Positions 1-12,700 of a stretch of 64,000 nt of DNA are shown piece after piece. How positions within the stretch are numbered: position 1 is the first letter of the stretch; every line of letters starts with the position of its first letter. The notes beneath the pieces are model-generated. The model was not told where the DNA came from. It did no database searches and saw nothing but the letters and a program-made list of their open reading frames with translations. Position numbers and translations under genes: made by a program. The DNA lies in assembly GCA_916610825.1 (NCBI GenBank), contig OU744446.1, forward strand, positions 30,890,445-30,954,444, in the 5' to 3' direction. Source of the DNA: Haliclystus octoradiatus. Taxonomy: Eukaryota > Cnidaria > Staurozoa > Stauromedusae > Haliclystidae.

Positions 1-377
1 AACATGTATTTAAAAGAAACTGTGTTTAATAAGCGAAATACATTTCAGCCCATGATTACATTAGTCAAACATTGATGATGGCTCTGACAAGTAGCAAGCA
101 GTTAACTTACCATTGCAGATTGACAGATTCAACTTTTGGTACTTGTGTTCTTCACATCTGAGAATTAAACAGAACAGATATAATCAGGCTATAATAAGTG
201 ATTTTAGCATGCACTGATTCGGGTTGATTTAATATCCCCTCATGTTTCAGTATTGTTACAAGTTTTTCTTATCCACTAACTTTCTTTTCAAATTCATTTT
301 CACTTGAATACTGCTATCCTTTGGAATCGGACTGCACAATCTGTTTTGGACTCTTTTGGAACAATATTTAGTTTTAT

Positions 378-625
378 GTGCACGCCCTGCTATAGGTGCA
401 CGCCGGTAATAATCTTCATATTTAAATTCAAGTTATAAGTGCACGCCCATACGATAAGTGCACTCCGGTAATATTCTTTATATTTAGTTTTATGTGCACA
501 CCCCTACTATAGGTACACGCCGATAATATTCATATAAAAACGTTTTTGAAGTGCATGCCCTGCTATAGGTACACGCCGGTGATATTCTTCATATTTAAAT
601 TCAAGTTATAAGTTCACGCCCATAG
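378..625. repeat. Degenerate tandem repeat, about 58-bp unit
   Basis: The motif GTGCACGCCC or a close variant recurs at about 378, 439, 494, 551 and 612. Each copy is followed about 15 bases later by a second variant such as GTGCACGCCGGTAAT. Spacings are 55-61 bp, giving four to five imperfect units. The array lies in the FOLH1 intron just upstream of the first visible exon. Nothing coding is seen in it. Confidence 0.7.
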
Positions 626-740
626 TGAAGTTTTATATGTTTGCTTTCTTGTTTCAAGTGGCATTATCATTGTGAAAAGATTTGGCTATGTGTTTTGCCT
701 GTGCCTTGGCAATTCACTGATCATTTCTTTCTAATTTTAG

Positions 741-3700
741 ATACTTTTCTAAAGAACCTCATGTTGCTGGAAGGGAAAGAAACAATGATTTAGGAATTGA
801 AATTCATCGTCGTTTTAAGGGGTATGGATTTGATGCTGAATTTTCAAATTACAACGTCTTACTATCTTATCCAAACAAAGATAAACCAAATATTGCTACA
901 ATCGAGGATTCAGCTGGAACAGTGACATACACTACACATCTTTTAGAATCTTTCCTTGAACCAAGTGAAAAAACCAACTTGGCTGTTCAACCGTTCCTTG
1001 CATACTCTCCAGCTGGTACAGTGAAGGTAAACACATCTCTCATAAAAGAAACATTCATTTTAGCAATTTGGCTTCTAAGCCTTGCTAGTCCTTTTATTTT
1101 CAAATTGTCTTGTTTGTGTCATGTTTGACTTGAAAACAATGAAATAATTATTATATTCTGTCGCTAATATTTACATACCGGTACTAGAGATTGATGATGC
1201 GAGACTGACTTCTAGAGACTCTGTTTTACAACATTACAAACTTATATTTATCTCTGTTTACATATACAATAGAATTTACACAACCCCGATATAATGTTCA
1301 ACATTCTTATACAAATACCATATTACTACAACAATCAAATAGGTTGAAGAATATGTGTAGTTATTGGATCTGATGATTACAATTATTCAGATAAAAATGT
1401 ATCACATATGAATAAATACATTCGAACAATGAATTTCAAACATGTTTGAAGATACCCTACAAAAAATATTAGTTGAGTTCATGAACTGTTCATGAAAATT
1501 AGGCCATTTAATTGACTGTTTAACAGGGGTAGTTTTAGTCGATAAAGGCAGGATCATTGAGAGGGGGAAATAGTGTGACATCCTCAAGCCGCCTAAACAT
1601 CTTCAAGGCTGGTCAAGTTTCTACTATTTGATGCAAGCAATTTAAATGACTTAGATTTCTTGATCTGTTTATGAATGATCTGTTCACAAATGGTTCATGA
1701 GCATTTCATGATATTTGAGTATATTTTTGTAACACTTATTGATTTATTCTTAATTCTTTCCTGTTTCTTGTCAAGTCAAATTCCATTGTGAACCTTTCAA
1801 AAATCAAACTTTCATTCCACGATTCATGGTTCGAAGTCTTCTTAGCATTCTGAGAAAATGCTGCATGTGAGCTTCATGGTCTTTGATTCTTTTGTTTTCC
1901 CATGATTTTTTGAATCTTGGAAAGCATGACAAAAACACCAAACATATCTATTGAGTGGATTCTGATCGTAAACTCATTCGTAAATTCATTTTTGATGAGT
2001 TTCCCAGTATAATTTGATTAAAACAAGAAGCAGGGAAATATGTGTGGTATTGTTATGAATACTCTTATGTGACTTTGAAGTTGTCTGGAGAAACCAGTCA
2101 ATTTAGATATGTGGCGATCCATCTACTGGTAGTAGCTTTGTTGAAAATCTTTCAAGATTTATTTTACCCCGAAATGCCTTAAAAAAAGAGGATCATTGCT
2201 TAAAGTAGGATCTGGATGCAAACTGTTTGAATGTTGATTCGAATTGAAATCTCATATCACGGACTTGAACCTTGTGATATGAACAGGAGTGGACACAATA
2301 GACCTGGCTCTAACTAAATGGGAAATATATGTTTTTCATATGTGATGTGACTTGATAACGTGCTAATGTCTTTCTTAATATTATTGTCTGTATCACATAC
2401 TGTAATTTGTTGTGTGACATTTTGTATTGACTGATGGGACTTAGTAAGTCAGTATTAATAGTCGAAGCTAGGATACCAAGAAAGCACATCTGTTTCCACC
2501 AAGACCAAGCACCAGTGACACTGCTATTTCAGTGTAATACCTAATGCTGTATACTTACCAATTGACAATGAAGGGAGGGTGTCGAACCTTGAGCTGGGGT
2601 GCAAACACTTCAAGCCCCAAACTTACAACACTTAGCATTACCAACCACATCAGACTGACGTTTAGCACTGCACACTCTCAGACTAACAGAAGCAGCTAGA
2701 TATTAGTAATGCGCACTCATCGGGTCAAATTTTCAATTTTACGTACACAGGGTCTTGCCATGACCCACTTTCATTATTACACTTGTCTCTTGGTAATTAC
2801 CATCCATATTGTTTTATTCAGCCTGTATTATTTTATAAGAAATTTAACAACCTTATACTGTCTATAGATGTGCATTTATTTATCTCCTTATTTCATTCAG
2901 CCAGATATTCATTCAACCACTCAAACCCATACTTTGCCTATTCAAATGTATTAACTTATTTTTAGGCTGATCTTGTCTATGTCAATTATGGAACTAGTAC
3001 TGACTTTGCAATGCTTAAAAATCATTATGGTGTCAATTGTACAGGCAAGATTGTCATTGTCAGATATGGTATGACATTCCGTGGCAACAAGGTAGGTTAA
3101 TTTCTCAACTTCGTTTATGTAAGGTCTATAGGTTATAAATTTTACATTAAGGTCAGGGATGTTAAAGTTACTTTTGAAAAGTAGTTAGTTACAGTTACCG
3201 TTACTTGGGAGAGAAAGTAACTAGTTACTTTCAGACGTTACTTTTCAGAAAAAGTAACGGTTACTAGTTACAAGTTACTTTCAATTCGAAAGTAACTAGT
3301 TACAGTTACTTTTTCCGTTACTTTTTCTAATTAAATCTAAAAATATCCAACAGAAGCAATGAGATATATATGAAATATTGGAATAATATTTATGTATTTT
3401 AATTTGTTAATTAATCAAATCAAATGCTCCTTTCGAAAATAATAAATACCAAAACAAACACCCGACGAATAATTCACAGCGATTCCTTTAGCGTGTTTGA
3501 ATGAGCGGTCTAGTTATTCGATCCCCCTAATTATCATAACAAAGGAATCTCAAGTTACGCGCCATTAGTTCTATTTCAGGCTTGGTTGCTATGACAATTA
3601 ATTGATCGAACAGACAAGTCAGACATAAAACGCTCGTTGAATCACTTGAATATTATAAACTCAGAAAAACAGAATGTTTACATCCCGTATGTAATTTTTT

Positions 3701-6700
3701 TGACATCCAAATTAATGACAGGACTTCCTGCAGTTGCAGAAAACATTTGTTTGTGTTTTATTGTTCTTGGATGGTAACAATAGGAACAAAAGATTTTGAT
3801 TAAGCAAAACACAATTGCGCTCGAGAAGCTGCTAACTTTCAGCACTCTATTGTGAAAAAAGTAACGGAAAATAAGCGAAAATGTAGTGAAGAAGTAACGA
3901 GTAATCGTTACTTTATTTTTAATCCTAAATGTAACTAGTTACAAGTAGAAGTTACTTTTACAGAAAAATAACTAGTTACAAGTAGAAGTTACTAAACAGT
4001 AACGATTACAAGTAACGTCGTTACTTTTATAATCGTTACTACCATCCCTGATTAAGGTAGACCTATCAAAACCACATCTACTTTTAGATGGCTACCATAT
4101 CAAAGTAAGCCACATTAAGCAGTTATGGGATGTTTTGCGATCTTAATTGGAATTTAATGCACTAGAGATACGCAATGAGCAAGAGAAAGTCATCAGCCGC
4201 AACAACAATTATTTCAGCCTTTTAAGTATCTCATTGCTTCTCAAGTGTAGTTTTAAACTGAAATTAAAACATTAAATGATTTTGTGGTAATTGATTTATA
4301 ATAGTTATATCATATCTTTGTATTTTTGAATATATCAGTTTTAAAAGTATTGGTCATCAAAAATATTTCAAACGATTCTGGATATAATTCTAAAGGATGT
4401 GAACTTTCAGAACTGGAACTGTACATAGCTCTTTTGTTGCATATTTTGTTGACTTGAACAAATGCTCTTGACCAATCAGATTCAGAAATATCTTTAATGA
4501 ATGTTTTTATGACACTACAGTGTAACCCGTTTTAATTGCAATTCAAAATTGCCAACGACTTTCATTGCAGCATCAATCCAAATTTGCAGTTATCCGAAAT
4601 TGTTTACCAAGGACTTGACCAGAAAATTGTTTAACACGTTTCAAAGCCAAGTTGCAGATAAGCGGGAATTTCACTTATCCGAATTGCACATAAGCGGGTT
4701 ACACTGTAATAATATAATTTTACTTGTACTATACTCACTAGAGAGAGTCACTATCAAAACTTTTAAAAAATCTGACACGTGTGGCCCAGTGTCCGACAAA
4801 AATGAGGATCCTGGGATCCTAGATCCAAAAGGCTAGAGCAAATAATTCAGAAGAAAATTGATAATTTTCTGATTTTTACGCCAAACCTCAACTTCAAAGA
4901 TACTGAAATGCTAAATCTGTATTCGGTCATTGGTGTGGCTACACCCTGTGGTACCATTCAACTCTGACGTGTAATTTAAAATAAAAATGTTTTAGATAAA
5001 ATTCTTACACCTTTTTTCTTGGGAAAGATTCAAAATTATAATGTTCTTTTATAAACTACAATAAGTGAAATTTATTTTATTCCATTTCCAACATATAGGT
5101 AATGAATGCACAAGCTAACGGTGCAATTGGGATTTTAATTTATAATGACCCAGCTCAATATGGCCCAGTAGATGATGATGAGTTATATCCAAATGGCTGG
5201 TGGATGCCTCGTGATGGTGTTCAACGTGGATCAGTTGGAAAAGGTGCTGGCGATCGATTGACTCCTGGATATGCATCAAAAGGTAGGTAATAGATGGTAA
5301 CTTTTGATGGTTTCCCTATATAACACTTCTCAGGAATTAACACTTAGCCATACTAAAACCCACTGAAAACATACTGAAATAGTATTGAGTATCGAACTGG
5401 TACTGAAACTCCTCAAAAATCTTTAATTTGGATTGTTGTCATTCCAATGACTGTAGAACAACTGAAATACACCTTAGATTTTAAACACTAATGAATTGTT
5501 ACCCTATATTCAGTAAGTTATCAATTATATAATTTCGGTTTTTCAAAATTTGAGGTGAAACATTCTAGAAATTGAGCAAAGCTTTTGACAAATATTTCAA
5601 ACTCTCTGAAAGTCTCCTAACAGGGTTTGATAAAAGTTGCGATCCTGCGATCCTAGATCGCGGAAGGCTGAGCTAAAATCTGAAGGCAGCCAAAATTAAA
5701 TTTTTTTCAATAAGATTGCTACTAAATATCAAGATTAAATTATAACCTGCTGATTTCCGAAGCTTATTTGTACATTCACAAATCGATAATTTTGTTTACA
5801 TTTACATCAAATTCTGAAGTAGTTTCCTTTCTAGTTCGAGTCTAAACCGGATGGAGCGTTGACAATGAAATCAACAGTAGACCGCTTTATTCTGATAATT
5901 AATATATAATAGTTCATTGTATGTCCAGGAAAAAATCCAAAGGTTTCACTTGGAAATTCATTGGATCTCAGAAGGCAAAAACTTTTATCGGACCCTGTCT
6001 CCTAATATTCTAGAAGCATCTTATATATTTCAGCTGTCTAGCTAGATATTAGGACTTCGTTGACCAATAATTATAATGCTATTTAAATGTGCAGGTCTTG
6101 GGCTTTCTACCTACATTTGATTAGAATATTAACTTCCATGGACCATGGCTCTCTAGAAACAATTTATCTGTCTCATAATTTCTATATCTATTTGCACTAT
6201 ACAGTGAGGCAAATTTTATAACTGTGAATCCATAGAGCTAGGCTACTAGGTATAGTCTATGTATATTTTTGACTCATGGTTACGTAAGTGACCTTGAGTC
6301 TATGCTGTCATGGTAGAAACGTTTTCATTTCATTTCATTTTGGACTAAATCTTTTGTTCTTTTGAAATAACGTTCAACATACTGCTTTGCGTGCTAACAA
6401 AGGTCGAACAAAAAACGATTGCGCAAGAAACACCATTTTATTGTTAAAAATACAATTGGCAAGCTGTGTGATAATTCCAAATTTTTAGCTGGATTTGACA
6501 TAAATTTTTTTCCATTGCCTGCCATGATGGCCGACTCGAAGCTTAGCGAGATTACAATTGCATTATTGAATGAAATGATTTCTAATGCTCCTGGATTAGT
6601 TTACATCGTGTTGATCTCTTCATTTGTAGAACACATGATTGTTTTCTTCTTTTCGTCATTTGAAATGGTTCATGAAAGGTTTAATCGTTCTGTAACATCA

Positions 6701-9700
6701 CTATTTGAGAGGTGAAACTTCGAAGATCATTTTTGTTGTGTTTTGACCATAACAACTTTCAAACCGACAATTCATCATTTGTTTGAGGGCTTAGACAAGA
6801 CAGTGTTATATATTTATTGTTTGTATTGTTTTCTGAAGTTATTTATTACAATTACATTAAACTGCTAAGCCAGTCGTCATGGTTTTATTTGGTTTATTAA
6901 AATGTTTTAATTCTGCTGCGATATCAGCTTAAGATGAGACAATTTCGCACGTCATTTACAACTCACACCTGTATTATAAGTACCGGTAGTGAAAATCACT
7001 TCATTTATTCTATCTTGGTATGGTCTAGTGGTGGAGTGTTTGCATCAGACCCATGGGGTTTGGGGTTCAATCCCAACGGTCTGCATTAACATTTTTTCCT
7101 TTTTTTATTTGATTTATTAAATGGATATATTTTTCTATATATTGATATATTATTTGGACATTGATATATTATTTGGACATTGTTTTAATTTATTTTATTT
7201 TATTTTATCAAAGTTGATTTTTTTATTTGATCTGATTTGATATCATTCGATTGGATTGATTTACTTTTTTGAATTTGATTTGATTTTATATTTCTTTACA
7301 TGATGATTTGATTGATTTGATATTCTATTGAATTTGATTTCAATTGGTTTATTTTGATTATTATATCATTCACCATGAGTCCGAGCGTAGCAGAGCTATT
7401 TTTTATTAAAGTGACCTTTTTATTCCAAGATTATGCTTTTCGTATAACTGAAGAAGAAGCAAGACAACGCAAATCTATCCCTTCAATTCCTAGTCACCCA
7501 ATCTCGGCAGAGGATGCATATCATTTTTTAAGGTAAGCCTCTGAAGATCAATGACATTCTGGTCAAAATAAAACTAATTCCCAGACTATCTACATATATC
7601 TAGTACAATGTGATTCTGGAAAACGATGGTTTATTCGATATGAAAAATTCCTTTGAATTAATATTTTGACCCAAATGTCGCTGAGGAAAATATCGCATAG
7701 ATCTAGATTTATTGTTCCAAAATCGCAAGTTGTGTGGAATGTCACAAAATATAGCCTATGGCCGTTTTGGAGTTACACCACATCAAGCATAATTGTCTGA
7801 TCAATCCAATTTGAAGTCTGTTAAACAAACCACGGGACTTCGTGATATTGTCATCATGAAATTAGATCCAAGCTCTATCCCCTGCAAAAACAGTTCAGGA
7901 GTTCATGAACAATTCATGAACAGTTCATGAACGTTAAATGGCCCCAATTTTCATGAACTGTTCATGAACTCTTCATGAACTGTCTGTGAGCCGCCTGAAA
8001 GGTAAACACAGGATAATTTTTTTTAATTAACTAGCGATATACGTGTAGCCTGGTGCATACGTGTAATTGTGCTGTCGTTGATTGTAATAATTCTATCTTG
8101 TAGCAAACTTGATGGTACTCCTGTCTTCAGCAATTGGACTGGGGGATTCAATTTCACTTACAAAGTTGGACCTGGATTTGCTGCTCCTCACAAAAATTTG
8201 TAAGTTTTCAGAGTACGGTGTCAAACCAAGACGTATTTGCTTGTTAGATCTTTTGAAGTGCTCCAATTTGGTGTTTCAGGTCTCAACAACTTGTAGATCA
8301 ATTTGGAAGCTGAAATGTTTGAGCTTGAATAGTAAATTTGTACAACATTTTGTTTTAATCATTTCTTTTTGTGCTCAATTATTCAAATTTAGTAGCATAT
8401 CTTTTCTATAGTCTACATAGGTAGTTGAAGATTTATAAATACAGTTTTGCAGCTTGACTATTTTTATTGATTGATCGATTTTTATTTGTATGGATTTCAT
8501 ACTGGCAGAGACAGGATAGAATGTCACAACTATGAACTATCACTAATGTACAGCAGCTAAACTAATTTAAATTTACAATACTTTGATAAGTCCATTTTAT
8601 CTTTTGTGTGTATGTAGGAAAGTCAATCTCAGTCTTCACAACGAGATGAAACAAACTAAAATTTCAAACGTTTTTGGAATAATACGTGGAAGTATTGAAC
8701 CAGGTATAGCTAGGCTGCATATAAGTGCTATTTATTTATGAATATAAGTATGACAGACTCCCGTAACTTTTCAAATTCTTTCAAAATGCTTTTATGAATT
8801 TATTAAAAAATATTGAGGCTTTGGCATTTTATAAATTTACTTCGAAATTTGAAGTTTTGTATGGCATATTAAATAATTTTAATTTCCTAGATCGTTATGT
8901 TCTTGTTGGTAACCATCGTGATGCGTGGGTATTTGGAGCGGCTGATGCATCCAGCGGCACATCAGTTATGATGGAAATGGCAAGAGTTTTAGGAAACAAA
9001 TTGAAGACAGGTAAACAAGTGACACACTTCACCCAGAACCAAATGTATCTATGCATTTTATTACTCCATACAAATTGGAAAACACACCACTCATACGTAG
9101 ATGAGGTCATTTCAGGCTGATTCAAACCTCTTATGGATTGTAAGGATAAATGGGATTCCCATGTGGCAATAATTCTTCTAAAATATGACATTATAATCGA
9201 ACATAATCATGCAATTTGATTGGTTGGTTCATGTATCTGCAAATTCTAGGATAAACAATTTTCAAACCAAAGTCCGAACAATACAGTGTTTCAAATTTTG
9301 AGGAGAAAATTTTGTCAGACGGTCAAAGCTGAAGTAGAATTTTCAAATATTCCGTTGTTATGAACAAATGCTCAATAGCTGTTGTGATCTTATCGAGCTC
9401 ACTCTTTGTGATTAGGAAAAAGACATTATGACATGGCTTAACTTTGAATCTCGGTTTTTCAAGATTTGAAACGGTCACTTTTTCAAATGTTTATTTCTCA
9501 AAAATACTTATCCATTTACCAAAAAAAAACTTGGCAAAGTAATCAAGTCACTTAGTACAGCAAGCCCAGGTAAAAAAATATATTTTTTATTTTTTTATGA
9601 GTCGACCCTATTGTATGACAAAAGTCATTTGTTCTTTCTGCAGGATGGCGTCCAAGGCGTACAATCATGTTTTGTAGTTGGGATGGGGAAGAACAAGCAC

Positions 9701-12700
9701 TAATTGGTTCGCAAGAATGGGTTGAGGTGATTGTGGAATCCTACTTTTGATTTAATTCAATTTAAGAAAAGTTCATTTGAATTGTTATGATAGAAACAGG
9801 TTTATTTAACTGTTCAACATTGATGGATTATAAAGTCTCTCATGCAATAAATTTCTGTAGGAAAATGAAAAGTTGTTGATATCACGTGCTGTTGCTTATA
9901 TCAATATCGATGTTGCTGTTTATGGTATGTGTATCTATTGTATTGAAATTTAACTCAGTTGATGATACTCATCTAAACATTGCTTACGATTGCTAGTTTT
10001 CGTTACAGGAAATTACTCAATCTCATCTGCAGCTAGTCCATTGTTCTATGACCTTATCTACAAAGTGATGAAGGAGGTATATACTGCGTTAAGTGACATT
10101 TTGACTTGCCCATTAGTCTCACTTTCACTATGATGAGTTTGATATTTTGAAAGTGAAACTTGTGTCTCTTGGCAGTTTCCTTGTTTTTGAAAGCAAAGCG
10201 ACCGCCAACAAATCTTGCGGATGATTTTCTTTGAGTAATACAGGGTGTCATCAATCAACTTGAAATCATTTACAAACTCGTAAATTATAGCGCCTGGAAT
10301 TTGCAAAAAAAAATTGAATGTAAATGATGACACTCTCGGCGTCAATGATGCATAGCCGTGGCTTTTATAATCAAATTGGGGAGAATTGAGGGAAAACCCT
10401 TCGTTTGATAGTCTGCGGCCGTGAGCCTCAAAAGAAAGCTATGGGAAAGATTTGTTTTCTTTCTCTACAAACCAAAACTAGAAACAAGCTACATTCGCGA
10501 TACCCTGATTTAAAAATCAGCGATTCTGATGATACTATCTACGAAACATTTTGTTGAAAAATGGCAATTTGATGGATGAACATATGGCTTTTGTGACGCA
10601 TAAGCAAGAGGATATTTTCCTACACAGTTTACTACACACAATGTGCAAGCGTATCTCACATTCTGTGCATCTTTCATATCTTTCTCTAACTTCTGTTGCG
10701 TTTCAACTTGTTTTCTACAATCAACAGGTGCCTGCTGCAACTGATCCCAATAAGGCATCATTTGATCATTATGTTAAAGCATACCCCTTGAAAACTGATA
10801 CAACAAAACCAACGTAAGTATTTATTTCTTCGTTTGTCGAAAAGTCATTCGACTCGCATACAAAAGTAATTTACCATTAAGTAGTACAGTGAAACCAGCT
10901 ATGAGAGGTACGTAAATTAACCAACTATACACAGGTGGCCTTTATATGCAGGGTCAGTTCTATAGAAAATACTATTTTATACAATACAAGAGTGACCACT
11001 ATAAATATGTGGTTGCTATATAGAGGTGACCGTTATAACAGGTTTTACTGTACCTGTGCTAACATTTCATCTGTAATTCAGGTACGGTACGTTTAATTAC
11101 TTAATTTGCATCTTATGCTATTAAATCAATTTTATTCATGTTGTTATGTTATCTAAACCGTATTACGCCTCAAAATGAAGACTCCTTATTATTGGCGCAT
11201 CAAAACTAATTCAGAAGTGTTCACAAAAACAGCGCAAACTCAACATTTATTGTATACCTTCACAATAATACCGCTTTGCATTAATCCACCGTGTTGTTTT
11301 TGTTTAAAATTATTTTTATACTCGCTATATTGATAAACTCAAAACTTCACACTGAAAATCGTAAATAGTTTGCTTTGAATCCTAAATGTCAACAACTGAC
11401 TTGAGTGTTATTAGGCGTTTTATCGTACAGTAGACTTAATAGGAAAATCTGCAATTTTCTTGAAAACTATTGGCTTATCATGTTATGTTTTAATTATTTC
11501 TTTTTAGGATCCGTGCATTGTCATCTAGTAGTGATTATTTTGCATTCTATCAAACCGTTGGTGTCCCATCAATCGATTTGACACATACCAACAAAGAATT
11601 AGTAAGTTTTGAATTATCCTTACAAATTTTCGGGATATTTCTCAACTGTATGTATATACTCTATAGTTTTTTCAGATGTGATTTGATCATAGATCTGCTA
11701 CCGAATAGTTAGGTTATTTCTTCACTGACTCAATGCGATGGCTAAAATCATTGGCTTAAGAATTATGACGTTGGCTTCAAAACTCTTCATTAAATGCTGG
11801 AAGACACAAATATAATTATTTGAATATTAAACAATAATTAGAATTTTCACATCTAGCACCACCGACGATGACTCGGACCACTCTCTTCCACACATGGTGC
11901 AGACACTCTACCACTGAATTACTAGTGAAAAATCTTTAAACATAAGTATGTTTGCTAAAAAAACTTTATTTCTTATTTTTTTACATTTATCATCATCATT
12001 TATTCAGAACCTGGTAAAGCTTTTTCCACATGACTGAATTTTGCTAACCCTTGCTACGTCATCGCAGTTGACAAGTATTTGGAAGCATTGTGCCCCATAT
12101 TTGCTGAGTACAGGTCAATTGTTTTTTGAAAGCCATTGTAATTTCCCTGTTTTGTTTTTCTTACAGAATAGAAGATACAAAACTGTATTTTATCCTGTCT
12201 ATCATTCACTACATGATACCTACTATTGGATGTCAAATTTTGTTGATAAAGATTTCAGTGCACATTTAACAGTTGCTCGTATTGCTCAACGTATTCTTCT
12301 TAATTTAGCTGACATGCCTATAGTTAAATTCAATGTCAAAAACTATCCTATTGTTCTGAAAATGGGTATCGACAGTTTGAATAAAGTTTTATCAAATTTG
12401 GAAGCTGCTAATCATGGTGTATCAACAAGTAGGTTGCTTTGCATATTACCAGGCTAAGCTCTTCATTTCTACTTATCGTTAGCCCAAAATAAACCTCAAA
12501 ACAAACTTGATCATGGATGACTTGCAGCCTACACTCCACTATGAATTTTAGTACTGAATCACTTCTGAAAACTTACTGAAAACACATTGGAATGGTATTG
12601 GGTACTGAAACCATACTGAAATTCATCAGACACTTTAGTATTTAATTATATAAATAGATATATCTAAATTCTTCTCATTCTACTGAAAAACTACTGAAAT

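Noticed and set aside
6419-6715. 98-codon frame in FOLH1 intron 3 as a gene or alternative exon
   Set aside because: No recognisable domain, no splice sites in phase, and it is not needed by the FOLH1 model.
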